From: SAR324 cluster bacterium
GTDB lineage: Bacteria > SAR324 > XYD2-FULL-50-16 > HCM1
Assembly: GCA_002995645.1 (NCBI GenBank)
Contig: PUHO01000014.1
Span: 1 to 52,378, forward strand
Direction: 5' to 3'
Length of the DNA: 52,378 nucleotides
The position numbers and the translations under genes are program-made. How positions within the stretch are numbered: the stretch's first letter is position 1; each line of letters starts with the position of its first letter. The notes beneath the pieces are model-generated. The model had not been told where the DNA came from. It did not search any database and saw only the letters and a program-made list of their open reading frames with translations. Positions 44,308 through 52,378 of this stretch are shown one piece after another.

Positions 44308-45912
44308 TTATTTTACTTTCATAAGGCTAAACCATTTGTTATTACCTGGATCAGGTTTAAAGTTAGCAATACGTTTTCTTGAAGCATTAATAACTGATGC
44401 ATTAGCTAAAGGAATAACGGCGGCGTCTTTAGCAAGAATAAGTTGCGCTTGTTTGTAGTAAGAAGCTCTTTGTTTAATATTAGAAGTGCGTTTTGCTTTA
44501 TATAGCAGCGCATCGAATTTTTTATTACAGTAATAGCCGTAATTTGATCCGCCTTTTGTTGCGCTACAACTTGTTAAGGTATATAAAAAATTATCTGGAT
44601 CACCAGTGTCACCAGTCCAACCAATAAAGAAAACGTCTTTTTCTTTATTGTCTTGGTTAAGTTTACGTAGGTACGTACCCCAATCGTAAGTTATAATTTT
44701 AACCTGTACGCCAATTTTTCCCCAATCTGCTTGGATAATTTCAGCGGCACGTTTTGCATTTGGCATATAGGCACGTGCAATTGGCATTGCCCAAAGACGT
44801 AAAGAAAAACCTTTAGGGTAACCGGCTTTAACTAGTAATGCTTTTGCTTTTTTAAGGTTAAATTTATATTTAGGTATTTTGTTATTATATCCCCATATAC
44901 TAGGAGGAAGTAAGTTGTCTGCTGGAGTCGCATAGCCTCTGTATACGGCTTTAATTAAAGCCTCTTTGTCAACGGCGTAACTTAAGGCTTGCCTTACTAA
45001 GACATTATTAAACGGTTTCTTTGTTACGTTAATACCAAGATAGCCAATATTAGCGCCGGTTATGGTTTGAATAAGAACATGTGGATTTTTTTTCAGCTTA
45101 GGAACGTCTGCCGGACTTGGCATTGCCACAACGTCACAATCGCCTTTTTCTAGTTGTATTGTTCGTGTGGAAGCATTAGGAACAATTAAGAAAGTTAATC
45201 GGTCCGTATCAGCTCGCCCAGCCCAATAATCTTTAAAAGTTAACATACGAAGCATGCTATCTTTTTTATAACTATAAAAGCTAAAAGCACCGGTTCCAAT
45301 CGGTTGATTGGAAATAGTCATAATATCCTTTTTTTGTGCTAAAATTTGATCGCCATACTCTTTAGACAAAATAGAAAAAGCGGAGATAGATAAATCAGCT
45401 AAGAAAGGTGCTTCTGCACGTGAAAGCGTAAATTTAATAGTGTAGTCGTCTGTTTTTTTAATACTTGTAATTAAAGTAGCAAAATTCATAGACGAATAAT
45501 AATTAAACGCACTATTGCCGACTTTATGAAATGGATTTTTTTTGTTACCTTGCATATCAAACGTAAAAAGAACGTCGTCTGCATTAAAATCGCGGGTAGG
45601 TTTAAAGTATTTTGTCGTGTGGAATTTCACGCCTTTACGAAGATGAAAAGTGTAAACTTTGCCGTCTTTAGAAATATTCCAAGAAGTAGCAAGCGCCGGA
45701 ATTAATTCAGTAGATCCTTGCTTTGTTTTAAGTAGAGGATCATATAATGCTCTAGCCGCGTCAAAAGAAGCAGAGTCACTTGCTACAGACGGTACAAAAT
45801 AAACGGGGCTACCTTCTGTGCAATAGGTAATTTGTTTTGCCGCAAAAGCCGTATTGGTTAAGAAAAATAAAGATAAAAGTAAGATTAATAAAGTAGAATA
45901 GATTTTATTCAT
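44308..45912 (-). CDS. dppA: Dipeptide-binding protein DppA, copy 3
   Basis: A 534-residue paralog with a signal peptide nearly identical to that of copy 2. Arg (PIARAYMPN) and Asp (GWTGDTGDPDN) contacts are both present. It has TIMFSNQ-region and cleft-loop changes (for example KNPHVLIQTITGANIGYLGINV) shared with copy 5 but not with copies 1, 2 and 4, which hints that copies 3 and 5 exchanged or share ancestry in the middle of the gene. Confidence 0.92.
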   Translation of the reverse strand: MNKIYSTLLILLLSLFFLTNTAFAAKQITYCTEGSPVYFVPSVASDSASFDAARALYDPLLKTKQGSTELIPALATSWNISKDGKVYTFHLRKGVKFHTTKYFKPTRDFNADDVLFTFDMQGNKKNPFHKVGNSAFNYYSSMNFATLITSIKKTDDYTIKFTLSRAEAPFLADLSISAFSILSKEYGDQILAQKKDIMTISNQPIGTGAFSFYSYKKDSMLRMLTFKDYWAGRADTDRLTFLIVPNASTRTIQLEKGDCDVVAMPSPADVPKLKKNPHVLIQTITGANIGYLGINVTKKPFNNVLVRQALSYAVDKEALIKAVYRGYATPADNLLPPSIWGYNNKIPKYKFNLKKAKALLVKAGYPKGFSLRLWAMPIARAYMPNAKRAAEIIQADWGKIGVQVKIITYDWGTYLRKLNQDNKEKDVFFIGWTGDTGDPDNFLYTLTSCSATKGGSNYGYYCNKKFDALLYKAKRTSNIKQRASYYKQAQLILAKDAAVIPLANASVINASRKRIANFKPDPGNNKWFSLMKVK

Positions 45913-45940
45913 AAATATACCGTTAAAAGAGAGTATAAAA

Positions 45941-45983
45941 ATCTATATAGGTTCTATAGTTATAGCATAAAACCTATATAGAT
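45941..45983 (-). terminator. CTATATAGG-family hairpin between dppA copies 4 and 3
   Basis: ATCTATATAGGT (45941-45952) and ACCTATATAGAT (45972-45983) form a perfect 12-bp stem, followed by TTTTTATACTC on the minus strand. The ATG of copy 3 lies 29 bp further on. Confidence 0.7.
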
Positions 45984-46012
45984 AAAATAAGTTAAGTTGT
46001 TTAACAAAAGAA

Positions 46013-47614
46013 TTATTTCACTTTCATAAGGCTAAACCATTTTTTAGCAGTTGGATCCGGTTTGAAATTAGAAATACGTTTTCTTGAAACTTCAATAACT
46101 AATGCGTGCGCTAAAGGAATAACCCCCACGTCTTTAGCTAAAATAGTTTGTACTTTTGCGTAGTAACGAGAACGGATTTTTCTATTAGGCGTTTGCTTTG
46201 CTTTATATAGTAAAGAGTCAAATTGTTTATTACAGTAATTACCGAAATTATTACCACCGTTTGCCGCTTTACAACTTAATAAGTTAAAAAAGTAATCTGG
46301 ATCACTAATAGCCGCAGTCCAACCAATAAAGAAAACGTCTTTTTCGTTAGTGTCTTGGTTAAGTTTATGTATGTATTCGCCCCATTCGTAACTTATAATT
46401 TTCACGTTCACACCGATTTTTTTCCAATCTGCTTGGATAATTTCAGCGGCACGCCTTGCATTTGGCATATACGCACGTGCAATCGGCATTGCCCAAAGAT
46501 GTAAAGAAAAACCGTGTGGGTAGCCGGCTTTCGTTAGTAATGCTTTAGCCTTTTTTAGGTTAAACTTATATTTAGCTATATTTGCATTATATCCCCATAT
46601 AGTAGGCGGAAGTAGATTATCTGCCTCTTTAGCATAGCCTCTATATACGGATTTAAGTAAAGCTTCTTTATCAACGGCGTAGCTTAAGGCTTGTCTTACT
46701 AGTTTATTATTAAACGGTTTCTTAGCTGCGTTAATGCCAAGATAGCCGGTATTAACACCGGTTACCGTTTGTACAACAATATTAGGATCTTGTTTAAGCT
46801 TAGGAACGTCTGCCGGATTAGGCAAAGCTATAATATCGCAATCGCCTTTTTGTATTTGTACTGTTCGTGTTGCCGTATTAGGAACGATTTCAAAAATTAA
46901 CCTGTCTGCATCTGCTTTCCCATTCCAATAATCTTTGAAAGAGACCATACGAAGCATACTGTCTTTTTTGTAGCTATAAAAGCTAAAAGCCCCGGTTCCA
47001 ATCGGTTGATTAGAAAGAGTCATAATATCTTTTTTTTGTGCTAAAATTTGATCGGCATATTCTTTAGATACAATAGAAAAAGAATCAATTGATAATTCAG
47101 CTAAGAAAGGCGCTTCTGCATGAGCAAGCGTAAATTGAACGGTATAGGCGTCTACTTTTTTAATACTTTTAATTAAAGTTTCAAAACCCACAGACGAATA
47201 AAAATTAAAAATACTACTGCCGACTTTATGAAATGGATTCTTTTTATTACGTTGCATATCAAACGTAAAAAGAACGTCGTCTGCGTTAAAATCGCGTGTA
47301 GGTTTAAAGTATTTTGTCGTGTGAAATTTCACGCCTTTACGAAGATGAAAAGTATAAACTTTGCCGTCTTTAGAAATCTTCCAAGAAGTAGCAAGGGAAG
47401 GCGCTAATTCAGTAGAAGCTTGTTTTGTGTTAACTAGCGGATCGTATAGCGCTTCAATAACGTCAAAAGAAGCGGTATCATTCACTAACGAAGGAATGAA
47501 ATAAACGGGGCTAGCTTCTGTACAATAAGTAATTTGTTTTGCAGCAAAAGCCGTATTGGTTAATAAAAATAAAGATAATAATAAGAGTAATAAAGTAGAA
47601 TAGATTTTATTCAT
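46013..47614 (-). CDS. dppA: DppA-like binding protein, copy 4, altered ligand site
   Basis: A 533-residue paralog with the common signal peptide. The carboxylate-binding Arg is kept (PIARAYMPN), but the motif that carries the amino-binding Asp reads GWTAAISDPDYFF instead of GWTGDxxDPDNFL: the Asp is Ala435 (codon 46310-46312), its preceding Gly is also Ala, and one residue is lost just after. The rest of the protein is intact and closely follows copy 1. So it is unlikely to bind free dipeptides in the standard way and may take another ligand (blocked peptides, haem or another small molecule). Confidence 0.9.
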   Translation of the reverse strand: MNKIYSTLLLLLLSLFLLTNTAFAAKQITYCTEASPVYFIPSLVNDTASFDVIEALYDPLVNTKQASTELAPSLATSWKISKDGKVYTFHLRKGVKFHTTKYFKPTRDFNADDVLFTFDMQRNKKNPFHKVGSSIFNFYSSVGFETLIKSIKKVDAYTVQFTLAHAEAPFLAELSIDSFSIVSKEYADQILAQKKDIMTLSNQPIGTGAFSFYSYKKDSMLRMVSFKDYWNGKADADRLIFEIVPNTATRTVQIQKGDCDIIALPNPADVPKLKQDPNIVVQTVTGVNTGYLGINAAKKPFNNKLVRQALSYAVDKEALLKSVYRGYAKEADNLLPPTIWGYNANIAKYKFNLKKAKALLTKAGYPHGFSLHLWAMPIARAYMPNARRAAEIIQADWKKIGVNVKIISYEWGEYIHKLNQDTNEKDVFFIGWTAAISDPDYFFNLLSCKAANGGNNFGNYCNKQFDSLLYKAKQTPNRKIRSRYYAKVQTILAKDVGVIPLAHALVIEVSRKRISNFKPDPTAKKWFSLMKVK

Positions 47615-47644
47615 AAATATACCGTTAAAAAAGTGTATAAAAAG

Positions 47645-47687
47645 CTATATAGATTTTAAGGTTATAACGTAAAACCTATATAGATAA
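47645..47687 (-). terminator. CTATATAGG-family hairpin between dppA copies 5 and 4
   Basis: AGCTATATAGATTTTA... pairs imperfectly with TAAAACCTATATAGAT; the stem is 34 bp after copy 5 and 30 bp before the ATG of copy 4. It is the most diverged of the five gene-linked copies (loop ACGTTATAACCTTAA on the minus strand). Confidence 0.6.
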
Positions 47688-47721
47688 AATTAGTAGATTC
47701 GTTTCATAAGCTTATGAAAAA

Positions 47722-49323
47722 TTATTTAACTTTCATAAGGTTAAATCGCATACCTTTAACAGGATCCGGTTTATAGTTAGTAATACGTTTTCTTGAAGCC
47801 GCTGTATCAGAAGCATAAGCTAAAGGAATAGTCGCCGCTTCTTGCGCAAGGATAGATTGTACTTTTTTATAGTAACCTGTTCGTAGTTTTCTATTAGACG
47901 TACGCTTTGCTTTGTATAGTAAAGAATCCACTGTTTTATTACAGTAATTACTATAATTCGCTCCGCCGTCGGCAGCACTACAGCTTATTAGGGTATATAA
48001 AAAGTTATCTGGATCCCCAATATCAGCACTCCATCCTAGAATGAAAACGTCTTTGTTAGCTGGCTCTTGGTTAAGTTTATGTAGGTACGTTCCCCAGTCG
48101 TAACTTACAATTTTCACGTTCACACCGATTTTTTCCCAATCTGCTTGGATAATTTCAGCAGTTCGTTTTGCGTTTGGCATATATTCTCTTGCAATTGGCA
48201 TTGCCCAAAGATGTAAAGAAAAACCGTGAGGATAGCCGGCTTTAGCTAGCAATGCTTTAGCTTTTTTAAGGTTAAACTCATAAGTACGTACGTTTGCGTT
48301 ATAGCCCCATATGCTCGGCGGAAGTAAGCCGGTTGCCGGTTTAGCATAGCCTTTGTATACAGCTTTAATAATAGCCTTTTTATCAACGGCATAATTTAAC
48401 GCTTGCCTCACTAGTTTATTGTTAAACGGTTTCTTTGTTACGTTCATACCAATATAGCCAATATTAGCGCCGGTTATGGTTTGGATAAGCACGTTTTGAT
48501 TTTTTTTGAGTTTCTCTATATCCGTAGGGTTTGGCATGGATATAATATCACAATCGCCTTTTTGTAAATGTAACGTTCTTGTTGGAGCATTAGGAACGAT
48601 TAAGAAAGTCAACTTATCCGTATCAGCTCGCCCAGCCCAATAATCTTTAAAAGTTAACAGACGTAGCATGCTATCTTTTTTATAACTATAAAAGCTAAAA
48701 GGACCGGTTCCAATCGGTTGATTAGAAAGAGTCATAATATCTTTTTTTTGTGCTAAAATATAATCGGCATACTCTTTAGACATAATGGAAAAGGCAGTAA
48801 TAGATAAATCAGTAGCAAAAGGAGCTTCTGCACGACTAAGCGTAAATTGGACAGTATAGTCGTCTATTTTTTTAATATCTTTAATTAAAGTTTCAAAACC
48901 CATAGACGAATAAAAATCAAACATACTATCGCCGACTTTGTGAAATGGATTTTTTTTATTACGTTGCATATCAAAAGTAAAAACAACGTCGTCCGCATTA
49001 AAATCGCGTTTAGGTTTGAAGTATTTTGTCGTGTGGAATTTCACGCCTTTACGAAGATGAAAAGTATAAACTTTACCGTCTTTAGAAATATCCCAAGAAG
49101 TGGCAAGAGAAGGCGCTAATTCAGTTGATTGCGGCTTAATGCCAACTAATTGATCATATAACGCATGCGCCGCAGTAAAAGAAGCGGAGTCGCCGGCTAT
49201 AGAAGGAATGAAATAAACGGGGCTAGCTTCCGCACAATAGGTAATTTGTTTTGCAAACGCAGCATGGATAGTTACAGAGAAAGACAATAACAATACCAGT
49301 AAGATAGAATAGATTCTGTTCAT
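47722..49323 (-). CDS. dppA: Dipeptide-binding protein DppA, copy 5 (first in array)
   Basis: A 533-residue paralog and the promoter-proximal gene of the array. Its signal peptide is the most diverged (MNRIYSILLVLLLSFSVTIHAAFA) and the mature start lacks one Ala. Arg is present in PIAREYMPN, with Glu where the others have Ala; Asp is present in GWSADIGDPDN. The region around the ligand is the most different of the five (for example QSTELAP, NKTVDSLLYKAK, GMRFNLMKVK). The transcript begins about 430 bp upstream (promoter 49762-49790). Confidence 0.92.
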   Translation of the reverse strand: MNRIYSILLVLLLSFSVTIHAAFAKQITYCAEASPVYFIPSIAGDSASFTAAHALYDQLVGIKPQSTELAPSLATSWDISKDGKVYTFHLRKGVKFHTTKYFKPKRDFNADDVVFTFDMQRNKKNPFHKVGDSMFDFYSSMGFETLIKDIKKIDDYTVQFTLSRAEAPFATDLSITAFSIMSKEYADYILAQKKDIMTLSNQPIGTGPFSFYSYKKDSMLRLLTFKDYWAGRADTDKLTFLIVPNAPTRTLHLQKGDCDIISMPNPTDIEKLKKNQNVLIQTITGANIGYIGMNVTKKPFNNKLVRQALNYAVDKKAIIKAVYKGYAKPATGLLPPSIWGYNANVRTYEFNLKKAKALLAKAGYPHGFSLHLWAMPIAREYMPNAKRTAEIIQADWEKIGVNVKIVSYDWGTYLHKLNQEPANKDVFILGWSADIGDPDNFLYTLISCSAADGGANYSNYCNKTVDSLLYKAKRTSNRKLRTGYYKKVQSILAQEAATIPLAYASDTAASRKRITNYKPDPVKGMRFNLMKVK

Positions 49324-49353
49324 AAGTATACCGTTAAAAAAAGTGAATAAAAA

Positions 49354-49628
49354 GCTATATAGGTTCTACAGCAATACTGTAAAATCTATATGAGAACAGA
49401 TAATTTATTAAAAGATAAACTAAAAATTTATATAGGCTTCAAGGGGTAAAGAAGTAACCCTATATAGATAAAAAATAATTTATTAAAATAAAGATAAAGT
49501 AAAACATTTATATAAGTTTTGAAGGAGGGGCTATCAAACCTATATAGATAAAAAAATAATTTATTAAAAAGATAAACTAAAAATTTATATAAGTTTTAAG
49601 AGGGGAAAGTATAAAACCTATATATAAA
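49354..49628 (-). repeat. Four tandem CTATATAGG-family hairpins in the dppA leader
   Basis: Four units lie in the same orientation, at about 49354-49392, 49427-49471, 49505-49549 and 49583-49628, with 73-78 bp spacing and a shared ATAATTTATTAAAA spacer. Each has arms of the type TATATAGGTTTTA / TAAAACTTATATA and, on the minus strand, runs into a short T tract. Three of the four loops carry a C-run (ACCCCTT, GCCCCTCC, TCCCCTC). They fill much of the 616-bp gap between dppA copy 5 and tkt; no gene lies in that gap. Confidence 0.8.
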
Positions 49629-49761
49629 GGCAATCTATAAAGAACGTGATGAAATAAAAGTATAAAACGATTATTGTACGTTAATGATAAAAACCTTTTT
49701 TCAAATTAGCTCCGGTTTCAAAATATATTTTGAATATAGAACTAAATTTTATTTACTATAG

Positions 49762-49790
49762 CTTATACAGGACTATAAACAACAAGTCAA
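49762..49790 (-). promoter_or_regulatory. Sigma-70 promoter of the dppA array
   Basis: TTGACT (49790-49785) and TATAAG (49767-49762) on the minus strand are 17 bp apart. The start point should be near 49755, which gives a leader of about 430 nt that contains all four tandem hairpins. Confidence 0.65.
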
Positions 49791-49871
49791 TATATTTTTT
49801 AATAACATATAAAATAATTTTATTTTACAAGCTCTGTAACTTGATATTACGTAGGATAGCATTATATAAAA

Positions 49872-49900
49872 TTGACATAATTAAATAGTTAGTGTAGCAG
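49872..49900 (+). promoter_or_regulatory. Possible promoter of tkt
   Basis: A perfect TTGACA (49872-49877) lies 68 bp before the tkt start, but the -10 at the right distance (TAGCAG) is poor. The start site is uncertain. Confidence 0.35.
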
Positions 49901-49939
49901 TAAAGAAAAGAAAATTACTAACTATTAAAATTTTGTAGC

Positions 49940-51961
49940 ATGAACCTATCTAAAGCAAGCGACGTACTTCGTATTTTAAGTGCCGACATGGTGGAACAAG
50001 CGCAGTCCGGACATCCTGGCGCCCCGCTTGGCATGGCGGATATAGCAACTCTGTTGTGGCAAGAATTTTTAAAACATAATCCTGTTAACCCGTCATGGCA
50101 GAACAGAGACCGTTTTGTGCTATCAAACGGGCATGCCTCGGCTTTGTTATATAGCTTGCTACATGTAAGCGGCTATGCTGTTTCTATAGACGATTTGAAA
50201 AAGTTTAGACAATTACATTCCATTACTCCCGGGCATCCTGAATACGGCGTAACACCGGGCGTGGAAGTCTCAACCGGACCTTTAGGACAAGGATTCGCGG
50301 CGGCAGTGGGTATGGCAATGGCAGAAGTAAGGCTTGCCGCCGAGTTTAATAAAGAGGCGTTTCGTATTGTAGATAATTATACGTACGTATTTGCCGGCGA
50401 CGGTTGTTTAATGGAAGGGCTATCCCACGAAGCAGCGGCGCTGGCCGGGCATTTGCGATTAAATAAATTAATTGTGTTTTGGGATGATAATAAAATTTCA
50501 ATTGACGGGAGCACTGAACTAGCGCGCTCTGATTCGAATCCGTTACGTTTTCAATCTTACGGTTGGCAGATTATCCCGTCAGTAGACGGACATAATCCTG
50601 ATGCGATTCGAGAGGCTATCAAAAGAGCAAGGCAGAACAAGGATCAGCCGACTTTGATTTGTTGCAAAACCTTGATAGCAAAAGGAACACCAAAGAAACA
50701 AGGTAAAGCAATAAGTCACGGCGCCCCGCTAGGTGCAAGGGATTTAATAGGATTGCGAGGCTATGCCGGTTGGAAAGAAGAAGCCTTTTGTATACCGCAA
50801 GAAATATACGATATATGGGATTGTAAAGAAAAAGGAAGAGAGCAAGAAAAGCAGTGGCAAATTTTATTTGAGAAATATAAAACGCAATACCCGGTGTTGG
50901 CAAGTGAATACGAGCGGCGAACAGCAAAAGAAAAAAAATTACCAACTAGGTTTGTAACTGATATGAATGAATATTTACAAAATCTAGAGGCAGAAGAAAA
51001 ACCGCTAGCAACAAGGAAAGCATCGCAAGAATATATTGAAAGCGTAGTTTCTAAAATACCGGAGATTTTCGCCGGCTCTGCGGATTTGAGCGCGTCAAAC
51101 CTAACGAAGTGGAAAGAGGCGGAGGATTTCACATATAGAACGGAAACGGGAAGGTATGTGAATTATGGTATACGAGAATTTGCAATGAGTGCGGCGATGA
51201 TAGGCATACACCTATACGGTGGCTTTATTCCTTATGGTGGGACGTTTCTAGTTTTTATGGATTATGCTAAAGCGGCAGTGCGACTAGCGGCGTTGATGCA
51301 ATTGCCGATAATTTACGTATATACCCATGATTCCATTGCTATTGGCGAAGACGGACCGACTCACCAACCAATAGAGCAACTGGCAAGTTTAAGAATGACG
51401 CCGAATCTAGAGGTATGGCGACCATGTGACGCGAAGGAAACGGCGATAGCTTGGAAGCAAGCTTTGATTCAAAAAGACAAGACAAGTGTACTGGTTTTTT
51501 CAAGACAAAATTTAGCACAGCTAACAAAAGACGTTGCCCTAGAAAACATAGAGAAAGGCGGCTATATTTTGGACGGAAAAGAGGAGGTTTTAGACTTAAT
51601 TATGATAGCCACCGGATCAGAGGTAATTTTAGCGATAGAAGCTTGTAAAGAGTTGAGAAAACAAGGCTTTGCCGTTCGCGTTGTGTCAATGCCTTGTGTT
51701 GAACGTTTTGAAAAACAGGACAAAATATATCAAGATTTAGTACTTCCTAACACATGCGAAACAAGGATAGCCATAGAAGCCGGAGCAACGGCAACTTGGT
51801 ATAAATACGTTGGGTTACATGGCGAAGTAATAGGCGTTGATTCGTTTGGCGCGTCAGGCAAGGGATCGGCGGTCTTAGAGGCGTATGGCATGACAACAAA
51901 AGCAGTAGTAAAAAAAGCTATAGCATTGATAGACGTGCAAAAAAAGAAAGAAGGTAAGTAA
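49940..51961 (+). CDS. tkt: Transketolase
   Basis: A 673-residue TPP enzyme of the non-oxidative pentose phosphate pathway. Marks: SGHPGAPLGMADI, LSNGHASALLYSLLH, the TPP/Mg motif GDGCLMEGLSHEA...NKISIDG, FAMSAAMIGIHLYGG, THDSIAIGEDGPTHQPIEQLASLR and EAGATATWYKY. Length fits the family. The end is SGKGSAVLEAYGMTTKAV...KKKEGK, and this tail is copied four times just downstream. It is divergent from the dppA array; no ribosome site is obvious. Confidence 0.96.
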   Translation: MNLSKASDVLRILSADMVEQAQSGHPGAPLGMADIATLLWQEFLKHNPVNPSWQNRDRFVLSNGHASALLYSLLHVSGYAVSIDDLKKFRQLHSITPGHPEYGVTPGVEVSTGPLGQGFAAAVGMAMAEVRLAAEFNKEAFRIVDNYTYVFAGDGCLMEGLSHEAAALAGHLRLNKLIVFWDDNKISIDGSTELARSDSNPLRFQSYGWQIIPSVDGHNPDAIREAIKRARQNKDQPTLICCKTLIAKGTPKKQGKAISHGAPLGARDLIGLRGYAGWKEEAFCIPQEIYDIWDCKEKGREQEKQWQILFEKYKTQYPVLASEYERRTAKEKKLPTRFVTDMNEYLQNLEAEEKPLATRKASQEYIESVVSKIPEIFAGSADLSASNLTKWKEAEDFTYRTETGRYVNYGIREFAMSAAMIGIHLYGGFIPYGGTFLVFMDYAKAAVRLAALMQLPIIYVYTHDSIAIGEDGPTHQPIEQLASLRMTPNLEVWRPCDAKETAIAWKQALIQKDKTSVLVFSRQNLAQLTKDVALENIEKGGYILDGKEEVLDLIMIATGSEVILAIEACKELRKQGFAVRVVSMPCVERFEKQDKIYQDLVLPNTCETRIAIEAGATATWYKYVGLHGEVIGVDSFGASGKGSAVLEAYGMTTKAVVKKAIALIDVQKKKEGK

Positions 51962-51989
51962 AAACAATAAGGTAGCCGGTACTTTTAAG

Positions 51990-52378
51990 TGTCAGGCAAG
52001 GGCGCGGAGGTCTTAGAGGCGTACGGCATGACAACAAAAGCAGTAGCATTGATAGCAGTGCAGAAAAAGAAAGAAGGTAAGAAAAAACAATAATGTAGTC
52101 GGTACTTTTGAAGCGTCAGGCAAGGGATCGGCGGTCTTACTTTTGAAGCATCAGGCAAGGGCGCGGAGGTCTTAGAGGCGTACGGCATGACAACAAAAGC
52201 TATAGCATTGATAGGCGTGCATAAAAAAGAAAGAAGGTAAGAAAAAACAATAAGGTAGCCGATACTTTTGAAGCGTCAGGCAAGGGCTCGGCGGTCTTAG
52301 AGGCGTACGGCATGACAACAAAAGCAGTAGAATTGATAGACGTGCAAAAAAAGAAAGAAGGTAAGAAAAAACAATAAT
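51990..52378 (+). repeat. Tandem degenerate copies of the tkt 3' end
   Basis: Four units that repeat the last ~110-140 bp of tkt (in-gene unit 51851-51989): 51990-52111, a fragment 52112-52147, 52148-52271, and 52272-52378, cut by the window edge. The first full copy keeps the tkt reading frame (SGKGAEVLEAYGMTTKAVALIAVQ...) but ends KKKEGKKKQ-stop, because the original stop codon is changed. It also has a 15-bp in-frame deletion. The third has an extra base and shifts frame. No complete gene lies here. Confidence 0.85.

Noticed and set aside
42529..49628. CRISPR-like array formed by the recurring hairpins
   Set aside because: The repeats are separated by 1.7-kb genes or, in the leader, by AT-rich spacers that are themselves alike; no cas genes and no unique short spacers.
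51985..52188. Minus-strand ORF of 67 codons with internal repeats in the tkt tail array
   Set aside because: It is only the reverse of the tail units, which explains the repeated peptide.

Overview
The window is AT-rich DNA from a Gram-negative bacterium: there are outer-membrane beta-barrels, a periplasmic System I cytochrome c maturation set, DppA-type periplasmic binding proteins and a prepilin peptidase. 6S RNA directly after zapA, HslVU and a System I ccm order point to Proteobacteria in the broad sense. A UbiA-like prenyltransferase of the futalosine-menaquinone (MqnP) type beside a UbiE/MenG methyltransferase suggests a menaquinone user, more like the former delta group than a ubiquinone-using gamma. 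The sequence alone does not fix the taxon.

Layout. 1-1890 is accessory-looking: an unrecognised gene open at the left edge, two copies of a 111-bp repeat that folds into a hairpin, and two coupled small membrane proteins. 1904-4611 (-) holds two tandem POTRA-less Omp85-type barrels. 4668-8355 (-) is ccmD-ccmE-ccmF-dsbE-ccmH plus a 47-codon membrane ORF that may be a stub of ccmI; ccmD and the stub are short and were found by reading the gaps. 8610-13572 (+) runs zapA, 6S RNA, gpmI, rnc, rluB-like, an exported unknown and menG. leuCDA (-) converges on menG, and both gene ends there were recently duplicated. Housekeeping genes follow: gloA, a Rep/UvrD helicase, a U32 protease-family protein, a large diguanylate cyclase, ilvE, pilD, a DUF465 protein, a GT2 enzyme, mazG, rlmE, hslVU and mqnP.

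The most unusual part is 31.5-49.9 kb. A dipeptide transporter (dppBCDF, 31503-35447) and five tandem dppA paralogs (40788-49323) lie on the same strand, but between them sits a self-contained cassette: sugar porter, GH117 (3,6-anhydro-L-galactosidase/neoagarobiose hydrolase family) and an AldA-like aldehyde dehydrogenase. It has its own near-consensus promoter, a structured leader and a terminator-like hairpin. This looks like acquired use of red-algal galactan fragments, which would place the organism near a seaweed-eating or marine host. Eleven copies of one hairpin family (CTATATAGG...CCTATATAG) punctuate the region: one after each dppA, one after the dehydrogenase, one stranded upstream of dppB, and four in the long leader between a good promoter and the first dppA. 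Together they look like a repeated RNA control element for a multi-receptor peptide uptake system.

The right end is transketolase followed by four degenerate copies of its own 3' end. Repeated duplication of gene tails (menG/leuA, tkt, probably the dehydrogenase flank) and of whole genes (dppA, Omp85) is a theme of this genome segment.
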